The position numbers and the translations under genes are program-made. From CALNYZ01 sp942490945 (lineage in GTDB: Bacteria; Pseudomonadota; Gammaproteobacteria; UBA6429; Thiohalophilaceae), in assembly GCA_942490945.1 (NCBI GenBank), contig CALNYZ010000017.1:434001-498000 (forward strand): DNA of 64,000 bases, given 5' to 3'. Of the stretch, positions 1-13,328 are shown piece by piece (position 1 is the first letter of the stretch; every line of letters begins with the position of its first letter). A model generated the notes under the pieces. The model worked only from the letters and a program-made list of their open reading frames with translations, searched no databases and was not told where the DNA came from.

Positions 1-2632
<2,632 letters not shown>

Positions 2633-2790
2633 ATATAACCCCAAATAATTTGACGTTAAATTTTAAGGACTAAACTTGTATGCATTACTTTCGTAATGCG
2701 CTGGTTCAATTTAATTGCCAACATAAAATAACTAGATGCAATTACCCGCTGATTTTAAATCATTAATATCAGCGTTCATTCTCTTCCAAA

Positions 2791-2803
2791 TTTTTAAAGA
2801 ACA
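2791..2803 (-). promoter_or_regulatory. Spacer boxA-like antitermination site before 23S
   Basis: The minus strand reads TGTTCTTTAAAAA about 160 nt upstream of the 23S 5' end. This resembles the rrn boxA consensus (TGCTCTTTAACA), and bacterial rRNA operons often carry a second boxA in the 16S-23S spacer. The match is looser than the leader boxA in this same operon, so the call is by position and resemblance. Confidence 0.6.
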
Positions 2804-2837
2804 TGCGATCAGGATTCAAGCCTGTCGATGGTTAAAA

Positions 2838-2872
2838 AAACCATAACTAAAATATAATTTTAGTTATGGTTT
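2838..2872 (-). terminator. Terminator-like hairpin in the tRNA-Ala/23S spacer
   Basis: The arms at 2838-2853 and 2857-2872 form a perfect 16-bp stem closed by a 3-nt loop. On the transcribed (minus) strand the stem is followed directly by a run of T residues (2834-2840 read in reverse), the layout of an intrinsic terminator. The stem has few GC pairs. It lies inside an rRNA operon where antitermination is expected, so it may instead be a processing stem or a weak attenuator. Confidence 0.5.
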
Positions 2873-2908
2873 CTCCCAGCCTTAATGGCTGCCAACATAA
2901 GAGAAAGT

Positions 2909-2984
2909 TGGTGGAGCTACGCGGGATCGAACCGCGGACCTCCTGAATGCAAATCAGGCGCTCTCCCAGCTGAGCTATAGCCCC
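2909..2984 (-). tRNA. tRNA-Ala (TGC)
   Basis: The minus strand encodes a 76-nt cloverleaf starting GGGGCTATAGCTCAGCTGGG and ending in an encoded CCA (TGG at 2909-2911). The anticodon TGC is at 2949-2951 within the loop TTTGCAT. It is the second of the two spacer tRNAs between 16S and 23S, the usual Ile-Ala order of gammaproteobacterial rRNA operons. Confidence 0.98.
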
Positions 2985-3097
2985 TCGCAAAAAACTCAGG
3001 CCAATACCCATTCCTAGCTGGAACTTCATATAACTCATGCGTTTATCAATAGACTTGCATTAGCAAATGTATTTTCACGGTATGAGTCACATAAAAT

Positions 3098-3174
<77 letters not shown>

Positions 3175-3368
3175 GAAACTCGTTGAGTCTGCACCTTACA
3201 GTTATCGTTCGGTGCGACCTCACCACCAAATAAATGGGGGGTTTGGAATCCACCAAAGGCGCTGCAAACCCGCTCGACGTATCGGCTAGGTCTGCTAGAG
3301 ACCTTGTTCTCTTATCGCAATAATCAGGTAATTTGTTGTGGGCGCTTATGCCTACTTTGCATTTTCTT

Positions 3369-4901
<1,533 letters not shown>

Positions 4902-5086
4902 AATCAATTTAGTCACTTTTAGGGTGACAAAACCTTTTGACTTTGAGCAAATCCTGTCGATAAAACGTTTCGGTTTTAATTGACAGTGTTTACTTATCGT
5001 CGATCTTTTGGCAAAGCCACCAATCATTAGCCCGAAAGCCATAATTGGAATCGACATAAGCACCCACACAAATTACCTGATAAATT

Positions 5087-5125
5087 GTTAAAGAGCTTAA
5101 AAAACCGGCATGTACATGATGCCGG
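5087..5125 (-). promoter_or_regulatory. rrn leader antitermination region (boxB-like hairpin plus boxA)
   Basis: On the minus strand a hairpin with arms at 5105-5111 and 5119-5125 (CCGGCAT/ATGCCGG, 7-nt loop) precedes AGCTCTTTAACAATTTATC. The latter contains a near-perfect rrn boxA (core at 5087-5098). The boxB-then-boxA order and the location between promoter and 16S match the nut-like sites of enterobacterial rRNA leaders, which load the NusA/B/E/G antitermination complex. Confidence 0.85.
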
Positions 5126-5267
5126 CGTAGACCCACTATTATATAAGTGGTTCTGCATATTAGCAAGGTAATAATATTACCTTTTTCACTGAAACCCCTG
5201 TAAATCCAAAGTAAAATCGTAACTTACTTGGAAATTTTTCAGTTAATGTCCCCGTGAAAGGATGCGC

Positions 5268-5295
5268 ATTATACGCAGCGATGACCCAAGGTCAA
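5268..5295 (-). promoter_or_regulatory. rRNA operon promoter with GC-rich discriminator
   Basis: On the minus strand TTGACC (5295-5290) and TATAAT (5273-5268) are separated by 16 nt. The -10 is followed by GCGC, the kind of discriminator that makes rrn P1 promoters sensitive to ppGpp/DksA. Upstream of the -35 (about 5296-5345) the sequence is A+T-rich, consistent with an UP element. Transcription would begin near 5260, about 360 nt before 16S. No second rrn promoter was identified. Confidence 0.85.
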
Positions 5296-5515
5296 GCGTA
5301 ATCTTTACGGTTTTATGAAATAAATTACTTTCTAAAATCCAAACACGACAAAAATATATTTATTAATATTTTCAATAGCTTAGCTAAGGCTTGAATCGTG
5401 CAGATGATAGCGAGAAGTTTCTTGCGGTGTTTTTTAAAACCTCTCCCTAGGTTTAAATGCCCATTTCTACAATGATATGGGAAGCATGTTGGTCACACTA
5501 CGGCGAAACAATGCG

Positions 5516-7210
5516 CTAGTCGTTTCGGCAATCGGCCAATTCGGGTTTGTGAATGCCAAATCCTTGTGCAAAATCAATTCCGGTATTTTCTACTTCTTGC
5601 AAGATTTCAGCTGATTCGACAAATTCTGCAATGGTTTTTAAACCTGCCACCCTGCCTATGTTAGACACGGCCTGTACAATGGCAAGATCCATCTGATCGA
5701 CCAGCATGTCCCGAACAAAGCCTCCGTCTATTTTAATAAAGTCAACAGGCAGTGCTTTTAGATAGGAAAACGAGCTCAAGCCAGCACCAAAATCATCCAG
5801 CGCAAACATGCAGCCATACGCTTTAATGTGCTCAATAAAGCGTACCGCAAATGGTAAATTTGAGATCGCGGCTGTTTCAGTAATCTCAAAACATATTTGA
5901 TGGGTAATATGGGTATAATCTTTAAATAGTTTATCGATATATTCGATAAATCCGTTATCACTTATGGTAACACCTGATAAATTTATAAAATACGTTGCCT
6001 TATCAGAATCTGTATTTGATGCATTCATTATCTCGACACATGCCAACGCTTCTTTTACTACCCACCGATCGATCGCTGGCATTAAATTATAGCGCTCGGC
6101 AGCCGGAATAAACGCACCCGGCATCGTATGCTGGCCATTTTCATTCAACCGCACCAGAAATTCATAACTTGTCTCGCCTTTGTTTTTTAATGATTCAATT
6201 TTCTGTATGAATAAACAAAAGGCATTCTGACGCAAGGCGTCGTTTATCCGTGCAACCCACTGCATTTCACCATGACGTCGCATTAACAGACTGTCATCAT
6301 CTCGATATAAATGAATGCGGTTACGACCTGATTCTTTCGCTGCGTAGCAAGCCATGTCTGCGGCACTTAAAACATCGGTCATGGTCAGATGCGCATCATT
6401 GATCATCACCAATCCAATACTTGCGCCGATACTAAAACTTTGTTGCTCCCAGACAAAATGGAAATCGCGTATTAATTCGAGAATATGCTCGGCAATTTTC
6501 ATTGCATGCTCCATCGGGCATTGTTCCAGCAGCAAACCAAATTCATCACCGCCCAGACGCGCAAGCGTATCACTTTCGCGAATAGGTTTATGTAATACAA
6601 GTGTCAGCTGTTTGAGCAGTTGATCGCCCGCAACATGACCACATGTATCGTTTATCAACTTGAACTGATCCAGATCGATATACAATAAGGCATGCGAATG
6701 TTGTTGTACTTGTAAGGAATGCAGGGCGTGTTTCAGACGTTGTTCAAACTCAGCACGGTTTATCAGTCCGGTTAATGAATCATGATAAGCCATGTGACGA
6801 ATGGTTTCTTCTGCGCGGCGACGCGCCTGTCGGGATTCTGCTTCACGTAACTCACGTTCAATCGCTGGCGCCAGTCGTGCAAGATTATTTTTCATAATGT
6901 AGTCATTGGCACCGGCTTTCATGGCCGTTACTGCTATTTCTTCACCAATACTACCTGACACGATTATAATTGGCAGATCGACATTGTGTGCTTTAATGGT
7001 TTGAATAGCCTGTTCTGAACTGTAGCCAGGAATATTGTGATCGGTAATGACTATGTCCCATTGTTCATCGGCCAGGGCCTGTTTTAATTCCGCGTCCGTT
7101 TCGACTCGCGTCAGTTTCAAGCGATAGCCTGCCGTGACTAATTGCCTCTGCATTAACCAGGTATCGTCTTCCGAATCTTCGACGACGAGCATGTGAAGTG
7201 TTTGGTTCAT
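5516..7210 (-). CDS. Response regulator with GGDEF and EAL domains
   Basis: This 564-residue cytoplasmic protein has three domains. A receiver domain spans about residues 5-120, with acidic residues near 11-12 and probable phosphoacceptor D57 in VITDHNIPG. A diguanylate cyclase domain spans about 140-300, with intact GGDEF at 220-224 and an I-site RxxD at 211-214. An EAL domain spans about 325-560. The EAL signature reads EFLVR (350-354), but DDFG (472-475) and the E-T-E and K-I-D motifs are kept, so phosphodiesterase activity is plausible. It should make or degrade c-di-GMP under control of an unidentified histidine kinase. It is transcribed toward the rRNA promoter with no clear terminator between them. 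The net activity cannot be told from sequence. Confidence 0.93.
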   Translation of the reverse strand: MNQTLHMLVVEDSEDDTWLMQRQLVTAGYRLKLTRVETDAELKQALADEQWDIVITDHNIPGYSSEQAIQTIKAHNVDLPIIIVSGSIGEEIAVTAMKAGANDYIMKNNLARLAPAIERELREAESRQARRRAEETIRHMAYHDSLTGLINRAEFEQRLKHALHSLQVQQHSHALLYIDLDQFKLINDTCGHVAGDQLLKQLTLVLHKPIRESDTLARLGGDEFGLLLEQCPMEHAMKIAEHILELIRDFHFVWEQQSFSIGASIGLVMINDAHLTMTDVLSAADMACYAAKESGRNRIHLYRDDDSLLMRRHGEMQWVARINDALRQNAFCLFIQKIESLKNKGETSYEFLVRLNENGQHTMPGAFIPAAERYNLMPAIDRWVVKEALACVEIMNASNTDSDKATYFINLSGVTISDNGFIEYIDKLFKDYTHITHQICFEITETAAISNLPFAVRFIEHIKAYGCMFALDDFGAGLSSFSYLKALPVDFIKIDGGFVRDMLVDQMDLAIVQAVSNIGRVAGLKTIAEFVESAEILQEVENTGIDFAQGFGIHKPELADCRND

Positions 7211-7653
7211 GGTAATGATTCTTGCTGCCTGAAGACTCTGACAATTCCTGTGCCAGACGGCCGAACCTGGTATCCCCTTAGCTAATTATTTTCATAAGTT
7301 TGTGACATCACCATCAGCATACACTCAACACCAATTTATGAACATGCCATGAATAATTTAAGCCAGATAATATCAATTTGTTAGGGCGTCAACCTCAACC
7401 ATAGTATATTAAGTTTTACTTTATCAAATTATGGTTGAATTAAAGTAGCTGACAAGACAAGTTTAGTTACATGGTTTTACTGTCCGAAAATCTGCTGACC
7501 TGAGCATAAATGGTTAAGATCTGCACTATAGTGTATGCAAATGCTGTAGTTATGTTCAGATGTAAAATAACATTGAAAAATTTCTAGAACTATTAAATAT
7601 TTTACGTTATAGTAATTTCATCCCCCCAGTATAACCGAAATGGGAGCTTAACA
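7211..7653. other. Divergent intergenic region
   Basis: This 443-bp AT-rich stretch separates the minus-strand REC-GGDEF-EAL gene from the plus-strand small gene at 7654. It holds an inverted repeat, TCAACCATA at 7395-7403 and TATGGTTGA at 7430-7438, with a 26-nt spacer, which could be an operator or an RNA hairpin. No clear promoter pair and no coding frame were seen. Confidence 0.5.
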
Positions 7654-7896
7654 TTGCAGGAACGGGAAGCTAAATTACTTCGTAAGTCAAACGACCTGAA
7701 TAGCGTGACTGTATATCCCGACCCAGCAAGTAATGGCTGGTGTGTGCGCTTTCTGTCAAAAAGCAAACAGCAGGTTTTCTCATTAGAATCAAAGCGTAAC
7801 CCCGATCCCAGGGTGTTTAAAACATCTGATGCGGCGCTACGATGTTGCCATCGCATCGGTTTTGAACATGTTGAAGTGGTCTTCGACACTGCCTGA
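7654..7896 (+). CDS. Small protein, stand-alone paralogue of the next gene's N-terminal domain
   Basis: This is an 80-residue protein of unknown function. The start is TTG at 7654, preceded by GGGAG at a good distance. That start also aligns the N-terminus with the next gene (MQEREAKLL versus MNERDIRLL). The two proteins share GW at about 28-29, SKR near 46, the motif FKTSD-x-AL, a cysteine and an IGF motif, so they are homologous over about 78 residues. The domain recalls small plasmid partition- or replication-associated proteins seen elsewhere, but that is an impression from memory. No signal peptide or membrane segment is present. It may act as a partner or competitor of the response regulator. 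Confidence 0.75.
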   Translation: MQEREAKLLRKSNDLNSVTVYPDPASNGWCVRFLSKSKQQVFSLESKRNPDPRVFKTSDAALRCCHRIGFEHVEVVFDTA

Positions 7897-8014
7897 GCAC
7901 TGAGGCAGATCACGTTTACAGCGATTTTCATTAAAAAACAGCACGCATTATTTCCCATTTTGTTCATTTTGGTATAAAGTCAACACTTGGTGGGGTGACT
8001 TTTGTTAAAAATCA

Positions 8015-8710
8015 ATGAATGAACGGGATATACGTTTACTATTTGCTGCAGGACACTGGTCTGATGCGGTCGTCCATTATGACGACACTCATGCAGGCTG
8101 GTTTGTTGAGCTCAATGCAGCCAATAGCGACGAACAACAACTGTTAAGTTCAAAACGTGGTACCACGCGGCTGTTTAAAACATCCGATACGGCACTAAGC
8201 TGGTGTCGCGAAATTGGCTTTCATAAAATCACTGTAAAACTCGACGGCAAAACCAGCGACACAGCAGAAACCTTTCATGCCACCGTCCTTCTAATAGAGG
8301 ATAACGATGATGACATCGAGCTGACCCTGCGAGCCTTTCAGAAATATAATAATGCCTACAACATCATTGTCGCGAAAAATGGCGAAGAAGCGCTGAATTA
8401 TTTATTCGCAAAAGGCGATTATACAGCCGATCGTGCCTTACCTGATCTCATATTACTCGATTTGAACTTACCGCGTGTGAGCGGCCATGAGGTACTGGAA
8501 GAAATCAGGCGTCATCCAGATTTTGCCAACACGCCGGTTGTTATCCTGACCACATCAGATGAGCAAAGTGATATTACCAAAGGTTATGAGCTGGGCAGTA
8601 ACAGCTACATTCTGAAATCAGTCGACTACGATGCCTTCGAAGAGACCCTGACCAAACTGCGCAGCTACTGGCTGGATACGAATGTTATGCCTCCGAATGT
8701 GCCATCATAG
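8015..8710 (+). CDS. Response regulator with a novel N-terminal domain (Rcp1-like receiver)
   Basis: This is a 231-residue protein. Residues 1-80 form the same small domain as the preceding gene. Residues 88-215 form a receiver domain of the Rcp1-like single-domain class: an acidic cluster in IEDNDDD (95-100), phosphoacceptor D149 in LILLDLNLP, TTSDEQ as the switch region and a lysine in YILKS. There is no DNA-binding or enzymatic output domain, so output must come from the N-terminal domain or from phosphotransfer. The gene converges with a sensor kinase gene, with six bases between the stop codons, and that kinase is the natural candidate partner. The start at ATG 8015 is supported by alignment with the paralogue. 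Confidence 0.88.
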   Translation: MNERDIRLLFAAGHWSDAVVHYDDTHAGWFVELNAANSDEQQLLSSKRGTTRLFKTSDTALSWCREIGFHKITVKLDGKTSDTAETFHATVLLIEDNDDDIELTLRAFQKYNNAYNIIVAKNGEEALNYLFAKGDYTADRALPDLILLDLNLPRVSGHEVLEEIRRHPDFANTPVVILTTSDEQSDITKGYELGSNSYILKSVDYDAFEETLTKLRSYWLDTNVMPPNVPS

Positions 8711-8716
8711 AATCAC

Positions 8717-10981
8717 TCATCGGAATTTGAAATAAACTGACGTTCCACCATCAACTTGTGAGTCAACTTCTATGTAACCCTGATGTCGCATAATAATGCG
8801 GTAAACTGTCGCCAGGCCAATACCGATTCCCTGTACTTGTTTGTCTTCGTGCAAGCGCTGAAATGGAATAAATAATTTGTCTTTAAAACGCATATCCAGT
8901 CCCATGCCATTATCCTGAATAACAAATTCGCCCTGTTTCTTTTCTGTTCTATAATCAAAACGAATAACCGGGTGTTCCTTATTTGCTGAATACTTGATGG
9001 CATTGCCAAACAAATTCACCAACACAATTGATACCAACCGTTTATCACCTCTCGCCTGTAAATTTTCTGCAATAGTAAATTTATATTTTGTCATGTCGGA
9101 TCCGGCAGAAATCTCCTCAATCACCTCTCTGGCCATCGCGGTCAAATCCAGATTTTCAAATTTAAGTGGTTGACGCGTTATTCTGGATAACTGCAACAAA
9201 CTGTCAATGAGGCCAGACATGCGAATGCTTGCGTTTCGCACGCGATTAAGATATTCCATTGCGGTCTCGGAAAACTCATCACCACAATCTTCCTGTAGTG
9301 CTGCACAATAGCCATTTATCGCACGCAGCGGGGTACGTAAATCATGGGAAACTGAATAGGCGAAACTTTCCAGCTCGCTGTTAACTTGCTGTAAATCCTT
9401 GGTTCGCGCCTCAACTTCTGATTCAAGATTGATTCTATGTTCATGCAATTTTCTCAATGCATCATCACGTTCCATCTCTATGGAAACTCGTGCTGCAACG
9501 ACACTTAATACATCTTCATACCAGGACAATTTTTCATGCCGCTTGTCGTCAAGCACAACAACTATACCCATCACCATGCCTTCTGTATTAATCAATGGCG
9601 AACCAAAATAACTTTGAGCATTCAGTTCGACCAGCATTTCATCTTCCGGATAGAGGTCAATGACATTTTCAGTGATTATTTGCTGATTCAGATTCACAAC
9701 ATCTTCGCAAGGCGTCCCTTTCAATTGATAAGTGACATTATCAACCAGCTTGGTTTCTATGAACAAAGCATCGGTATGAATCAGTTGTCGGCCTGTATCG
9801 ATTCGACCAATCATCGCGAGTTTGGCATCAAATACGTCTACCAGTAATGTCAGGATATCCTGTGTAAATCGTCCAAAATCCAGCGCCGGACTACGTGCAA
9901 GAACCTTGTACAGGTTATGATGTCGTAATCGATCACTTACATTTCTTGCATTTATAACCGCGCCTTGTATTTTTCCTTCGTGATCATAATACGGTGAATA
10001 ACTGATATCGACAGGAATATTTTTATCCTTTATATACAGATTGGATTCGAAGAATATATGCCTGCCCTCAAACACCTTGTCCAGGTTTGGTTTTGAATAT
10101 TTTTCAAAATAGTCTTTACCCAGTATGTCTTTCACATGATGATTAATAATCTGATCGATAGGTTTGTCGAACATCGTGCCATATGACTGGTTTACCGCAA
10201 GATATGTATAATTTCTGTCGACAAACGCCATCTGGTCGGATGTGGACGACATAATTTTTTCGTAAATAGACAATCGAGTATCGCGTTCGCTTAGTTCATT
10301 AAATGACAATGCAAGATTAATTTGCATACGTTGTATGGCCCGCACTACTATATCAATTTCATCTTCTTTACCATCTACGGGTACTTTTTTGTCAATTGTT
10401 AAGGGTTCAGAAATGGATCCCAACTCAATTTTTTCAACATGTTCTGCGAGCGCATGTAAATGACGGGTGATAAGTTGGCGAAATATCAATACCAGGATAA
10501 TCGCAACAAGGAATGTTTTAATGGAATTGGATATCAATACTGTCCACAATTTGGTAAATAATCGTGTATATACACCATCTAGTGAAGCAACGATAAGCAA
10601 TTTGCCAATTTTTCTTTTTTCATTGCGGTATGTATGTGTTAAATCAACTATGCGTTCAATGGTATCAGATGATTTTTTGTCACCCAGTTCTATCCACTTA
10701 CCATTGTCGTCATACAGTTCAAAATGCTGCATATCTCGCAATTGCAACAGACCATTCAATAACAATTGCGCATCTTTTTTATCAACTTTCCATACTGCAT
10801 TTGCAATAGAGGATAAATACAGCGATTCAATCTGACTAATATTAGATTTGATTAGCTTGATATCATTACGGTAGTCGATGTATAGCTGTATGGCTGTAGT
10901 GAATACGGTGATAAACGAGCTGACTAGCACGACATAAATAATCAGTCTTTTTACCAAAGGGCTTTGTGATTTACCCGGCAC
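8717..10981 (-). CDS. Membrane sensor histidine kinase (HAMP-PAS-GAF-HisKA-HATPase)
   Basis: This is a 754-residue inner-membrane kinase. A first membrane helix lies at about 11-33, a periplasmic loop at about 35-145 and a second helix at about 152-170. A HAMP-like linker, a PAS domain (about 240-350) and a GAF-like domain (about 365-505) follow. The HisKA domain has phospho-acceptor H546 in SVSHDLRTPL, and the HATPase domain shows the N box NAIKYS, DNGMGLD and GIGIGLATV. No receiver is attached. The GTG start lies 2 nt after the stop of the upstream solute-binding-protein gene, so the two are translationally coupled. The likely target is the convergent Rcp1-like regulator. The stimulus is unknown, but a periplasmic ligand delivered by the neighbouring binding protein is a reasonable hypothesis. 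Confidence 0.92.
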   Translation of the reverse strand: MPGKSQSPLVKRLIIYVVLVSSFITVFTTAIQLYIDYRNDIKLIKSNISQIESLYLSSIANAVWKVDKKDAQLLLNGLLQLRDMQHFELYDDNGKWIELGDKKSSDTIERIVDLTHTYRNEKRKIGKLLIVASLDGVYTRLFTKLWTVLISNSIKTFLVAIILVLIFRQLITRHLHALAEHVEKIELGSISEPLTIDKKVPVDGKEDEIDIVVRAIQRMQINLALSFNELSERDTRLSIYEKIMSSTSDQMAFVDRNYTYLAVNQSYGTMFDKPIDQIINHHVKDILGKDYFEKYSKPNLDKVFEGRHIFFESNLYIKDKNIPVDISYSPYYDHEGKIQGAVINARNVSDRLRHHNLYKVLARSPALDFGRFTQDILTLLVDVFDAKLAMIGRIDTGRQLIHTDALFIETKLVDNVTYQLKGTPCEDVVNLNQQIITENVIDLYPEDEMLVELNAQSYFGSPLINTEGMVMGIVVVLDDKRHEKLSWYEDVLSVVAARVSIEMERDDALRKLHEHRINLESEVEARTKDLQQVNSELESFAYSVSHDLRTPLRAINGYCAALQEDCGDEFSETAMEYLNRVRNASIRMSGLIDSLLQLSRITRQPLKFENLDLTAMAREVIEEISAGSDMTKYKFTIAENLQARGDKRLVSIVLVNLFGNAIKYSANKEHPVIRFDYRTEKKQGEFVIQDNGMGLDMRFKDKLFIPFQRLHEDKQVQGIGIGLATVYRIIMRHQGYIEVDSQVDGGTSVYFKFR

Positions 10982-10983
10982 CG

Positions 10984-11712
10984 CTAGTTATCCAGTACCC
11001 TGATTGTTTCGTTATACACACGTTCGACAAAGCCTTCCTGCTTGAGTTGTTTTAATGTGGCTGCAAACCGCGGTACCAGACTGGCATGTTTCTTGTGTAC
11101 ATACATAAACATATCTTTTTTGGCTAACGGCGGATTCGATGGGTAAATATTCTTAATATTATTAGCTCGCGCATAGGCCATGCCCATGTATTGCGAGTAT
11201 AGAATGACCTGCAATCGGTTGCGCGTAAACATTTCAAACAATTGTGTGTGATCACGCAGTGAAACCAGCATTGTCCCTTTTGGAACATTCGCCTCGAAGA
11301 TTTTCCAACCGTTTATGTAGCCAACTTCATACTGCTTTAATCTCGACCAGGTTAAGGGTTGGGCTTGTGGTTCTTTTGTGAATCCAACAAATCGCATTTC
11401 GATGATTCGTTCCGGGATACGAATCAGATTAGGGTATAATTTTTCCAGGCCAGCAATACGTGAAATATCTCCATCTTCAAGACCTTCATTCACATTGCGT
11501 AAGCCGCGTTCGGCAGGCAGACGAACTAATGATAACTTATAACCATTACGCGCCAGCACTTCACTACATATAATATCCATGTACCCATTACTCTCGGACG
11601 TGGTAAAAGGCGCATCAGTTGGATTGTTGAAAACTAATACCTTGTCTTGCGCCTGTATTTGCAAGGGCAAGCTGATACAAATCATTCCGAATAACCAACA
11701 GACTTGTTTCAT
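10984..11712 (-). CDS. Periplasmic solute-binding protein, family 3-like, coupled to the kinase
   Basis: This 242-residue protein has an N-terminal signal peptide ending around AQA (about residues 1-21). The remainder resembles periplasmic amino-acid-type binding proteins (SBP family 3): a first lobe with N-P-T-D-A-P-F near the binding cleft, a GYINGWK segment and a C-terminal basic helix. No ABC permease or ATPase gene is nearby. The gene sits immediately upstream of, and almost touches, the histidine kinase gene, so a sensory role (binding a ligand and signalling to the kinase) is more likely than transport. The ligand is unknown. Confidence 0.8.
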   Translation of the reverse strand: MKQVCWLFGMICISLPLQIQAQDKVLVFNNPTDAPFTTSESNGYMDIICSEVLARNGYKLSLVRLPAERGLRNVNEGLEDGDISRIAGLEKLYPNLIRIPERIIEMRFVGFTKEPQAQPLTWSRLKQYEVGYINGWKIFEANVPKGTMLVSLRDHTQLFEMFTRNRLQVILYSQYMGMAYARANNIKNIYPSNPPLAKKDMFMYVHKKHASLVPRFAATLKQLKQEGFVERVYNETIRVLDN

Positions 11713-11934
11713 TTAAATTCCACCACCGAATGTTCTGAATATTCTGTATACAAAATATTATTTTTAAATTAATTGTATTGCGCGCAATGTCGTCAGCGCT
11801 GTGTAATTCTAATTATTAAGAAAGAGTATAGACAGTCAAGGCAGGATTTAAAGCAAGCTGTTAATTTTATTACAATTAAATTTTTTTTATTCGTGCAAGC
11901 AGATCTTGATAAAAGATCGCCGTGGTGGACGGGT

Positions 11935-13128
11935 TCAGGGTTCGAGTTTAATGCGTGCGATTTTACGCTTGCCAACCTGATAGATGTGTTCACAACCCGC
12001 GTCTAATACTATTTTGGTATCCGATACTTTTTCACCATCTATTTTCACTGCACCCTGTTTGATCATACGTAATGCATCAGATGTACTGGAAACCAGGTTA
12101 GCCATTTTCAATATATTGGCAATCGCCAGCCCGTCTGTGCCTGCCTGTAAAACAAGCTCCGGAATATCATCCGGTAACTGACCTTTTTGAAAGCGTGCGA
12201 TGAAGTTTTCTCGCGCCTGTGTGGCTGCTGCCTGAGTATGGAAACGGGCAACAATTTCTTCACCCAGCAGAAACTTGATGTCACGTGGATTTTTACCATC
12301 GGCCATGTCTTTTTTGTATTGCTTTATCTCAGACAACCGCTTGAAGCTCAGTAATTCAAAATAACGCCACATTAAATCATCAGAGATTGACATGATTTTG
12401 CCAAACATGTCATCTGCGGGTTCATCAATGCCAATATAATTGCCCAGTGATTTGGACATTTTATTCACGCCATCCAGACCTTCGAGCAACGGCATGGTCA
12501 TGACAACTTGTGGCGACATACCATATTGTTTTTGCAGTTCGCGTCCCATCAAAAGATTGAATTTTTGATCGGTACCACCGAGCTCGATATCGGATTTTAA
12601 TTCTACCGAGTCATAACCTTGTATGAGTGGATATAAAAATTCGTGAATCGAGATGGGCTGGCCACTACTGTAGCGCTTATGAAAATCATCCCGTTCCAGC
12701 ATTCTGGCCACGGTGTGGCGCGCGGCAAGCTGGATCATGTCTGCTGAACTCAGCTTGCCCATCCAGCTGGAATTAAATACAACCCGGGTTTTGTCGGCAT
12801 CCAGAATTTTGAAGATTTGTTGTTGGTAGGTCTGTGCATTCGCCCTGACCTCTTCGGGCGTTAATGGTGGCCGGGTAGCACTTTTACCGGTCGGGTCACC
12901 AATCATGCCGGTAAAATCGCCAATTAAAAAAAGTACTTCGTGTCCCAAATCCTGAAACTGACGCAGCTTGTTAATTAACACCGTGTGCCCAAGATGAAGA
13001 TCCGGTGCAGTAGGATCAAATCCGGCCTTTACGCGTAATGGCTTGCCCTGTTGAAGTCGCTCAACCAATTCCGCTTCAACCAGAATCTCATCACAGCCGC
13101 GTTTGATTTGTTCTAATTGTTCTTGCAC
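11935..13128 (-). CDS. tyrS: Tyrosyl-tRNA synthetase
   Basis: This is a 397-residue class I aminoacyl-tRNA synthetase that charges tRNA-Tyr. The HIGH-type motif is HLGH in DPTAPDLHLGHTVL (about residues 39-52), and KMSKS occurs in VNKMSKSLGN (about 228-237). The C-terminal 60 residues form an S4 RNA-binding domain (MIKQGAVKIDGEKVSDTK). Length and motif spacing fit the shorter proteobacterial TyrRS clade. The start is GTG at 13128 with AGGA upstream. The gene is divergent from the M23 peptidase gene. The link of tyrS with rRNA on one side and M23 peptidase/anmK on the other is, from memory, also found in Pseudomonas. Confidence 0.97.
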   Translation of the reverse strand: MQEQLEQIKRGCDEILVEAELVERLQQGKPLRVKAGFDPTAPDLHLGHTVLINKLRQFQDLGHEVLFLIGDFTGMIGDPTGKSATRPPLTPEEVRANAQTYQQQIFKILDADKTRVVFNSSWMGKLSSADMIQLAARHTVARMLERDDFHKRYSSGQPISIHEFLYPLIQGYDSVELKSDIELGGTDQKFNLLMGRELQKQYGMSPQVVMTMPLLEGLDGVNKMSKSLGNYIGIDEPADDMFGKIMSISDDLMWRYFELLSFKRLSEIKQYKKDMADGKNPRDIKFLLGEEIVARFHTQAAATQARENFIARFQKGQLPDDIPELVLQAGTDGLAIANILKMANLVSSTSDALRMIKQGAVKIDGEKVSDTKIVLDAGCEHIYQVGKRKIARIKLEP

Positions 13129-13328
13129 AATATGATCCTGTCTTGATGCCTCAGCCCGGTAAAGTCGCGTACTCTACCATAAGCCGAATACTATATATAA
13201 GCTCAGACAATGCCAGATTATATTGAAACGCCATAATTGTTGTATTTTTAACCATTTCAAGAATAAAGATTGACCATTATTTCATTTCAAGCTATCTTAT
13301 AACTAACTAAAAAATTGTAGTAAATTCC

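Noticed and set aside
8717..10981. Phytochrome-like photoreceptor in the kinase, suggested by the Rcp1-like partner
   Set aside because: The GAF-like region lacks a recognisable bilin-binding motif and there is no PHY domain; membrane helices point to a periplasmic stimulus.
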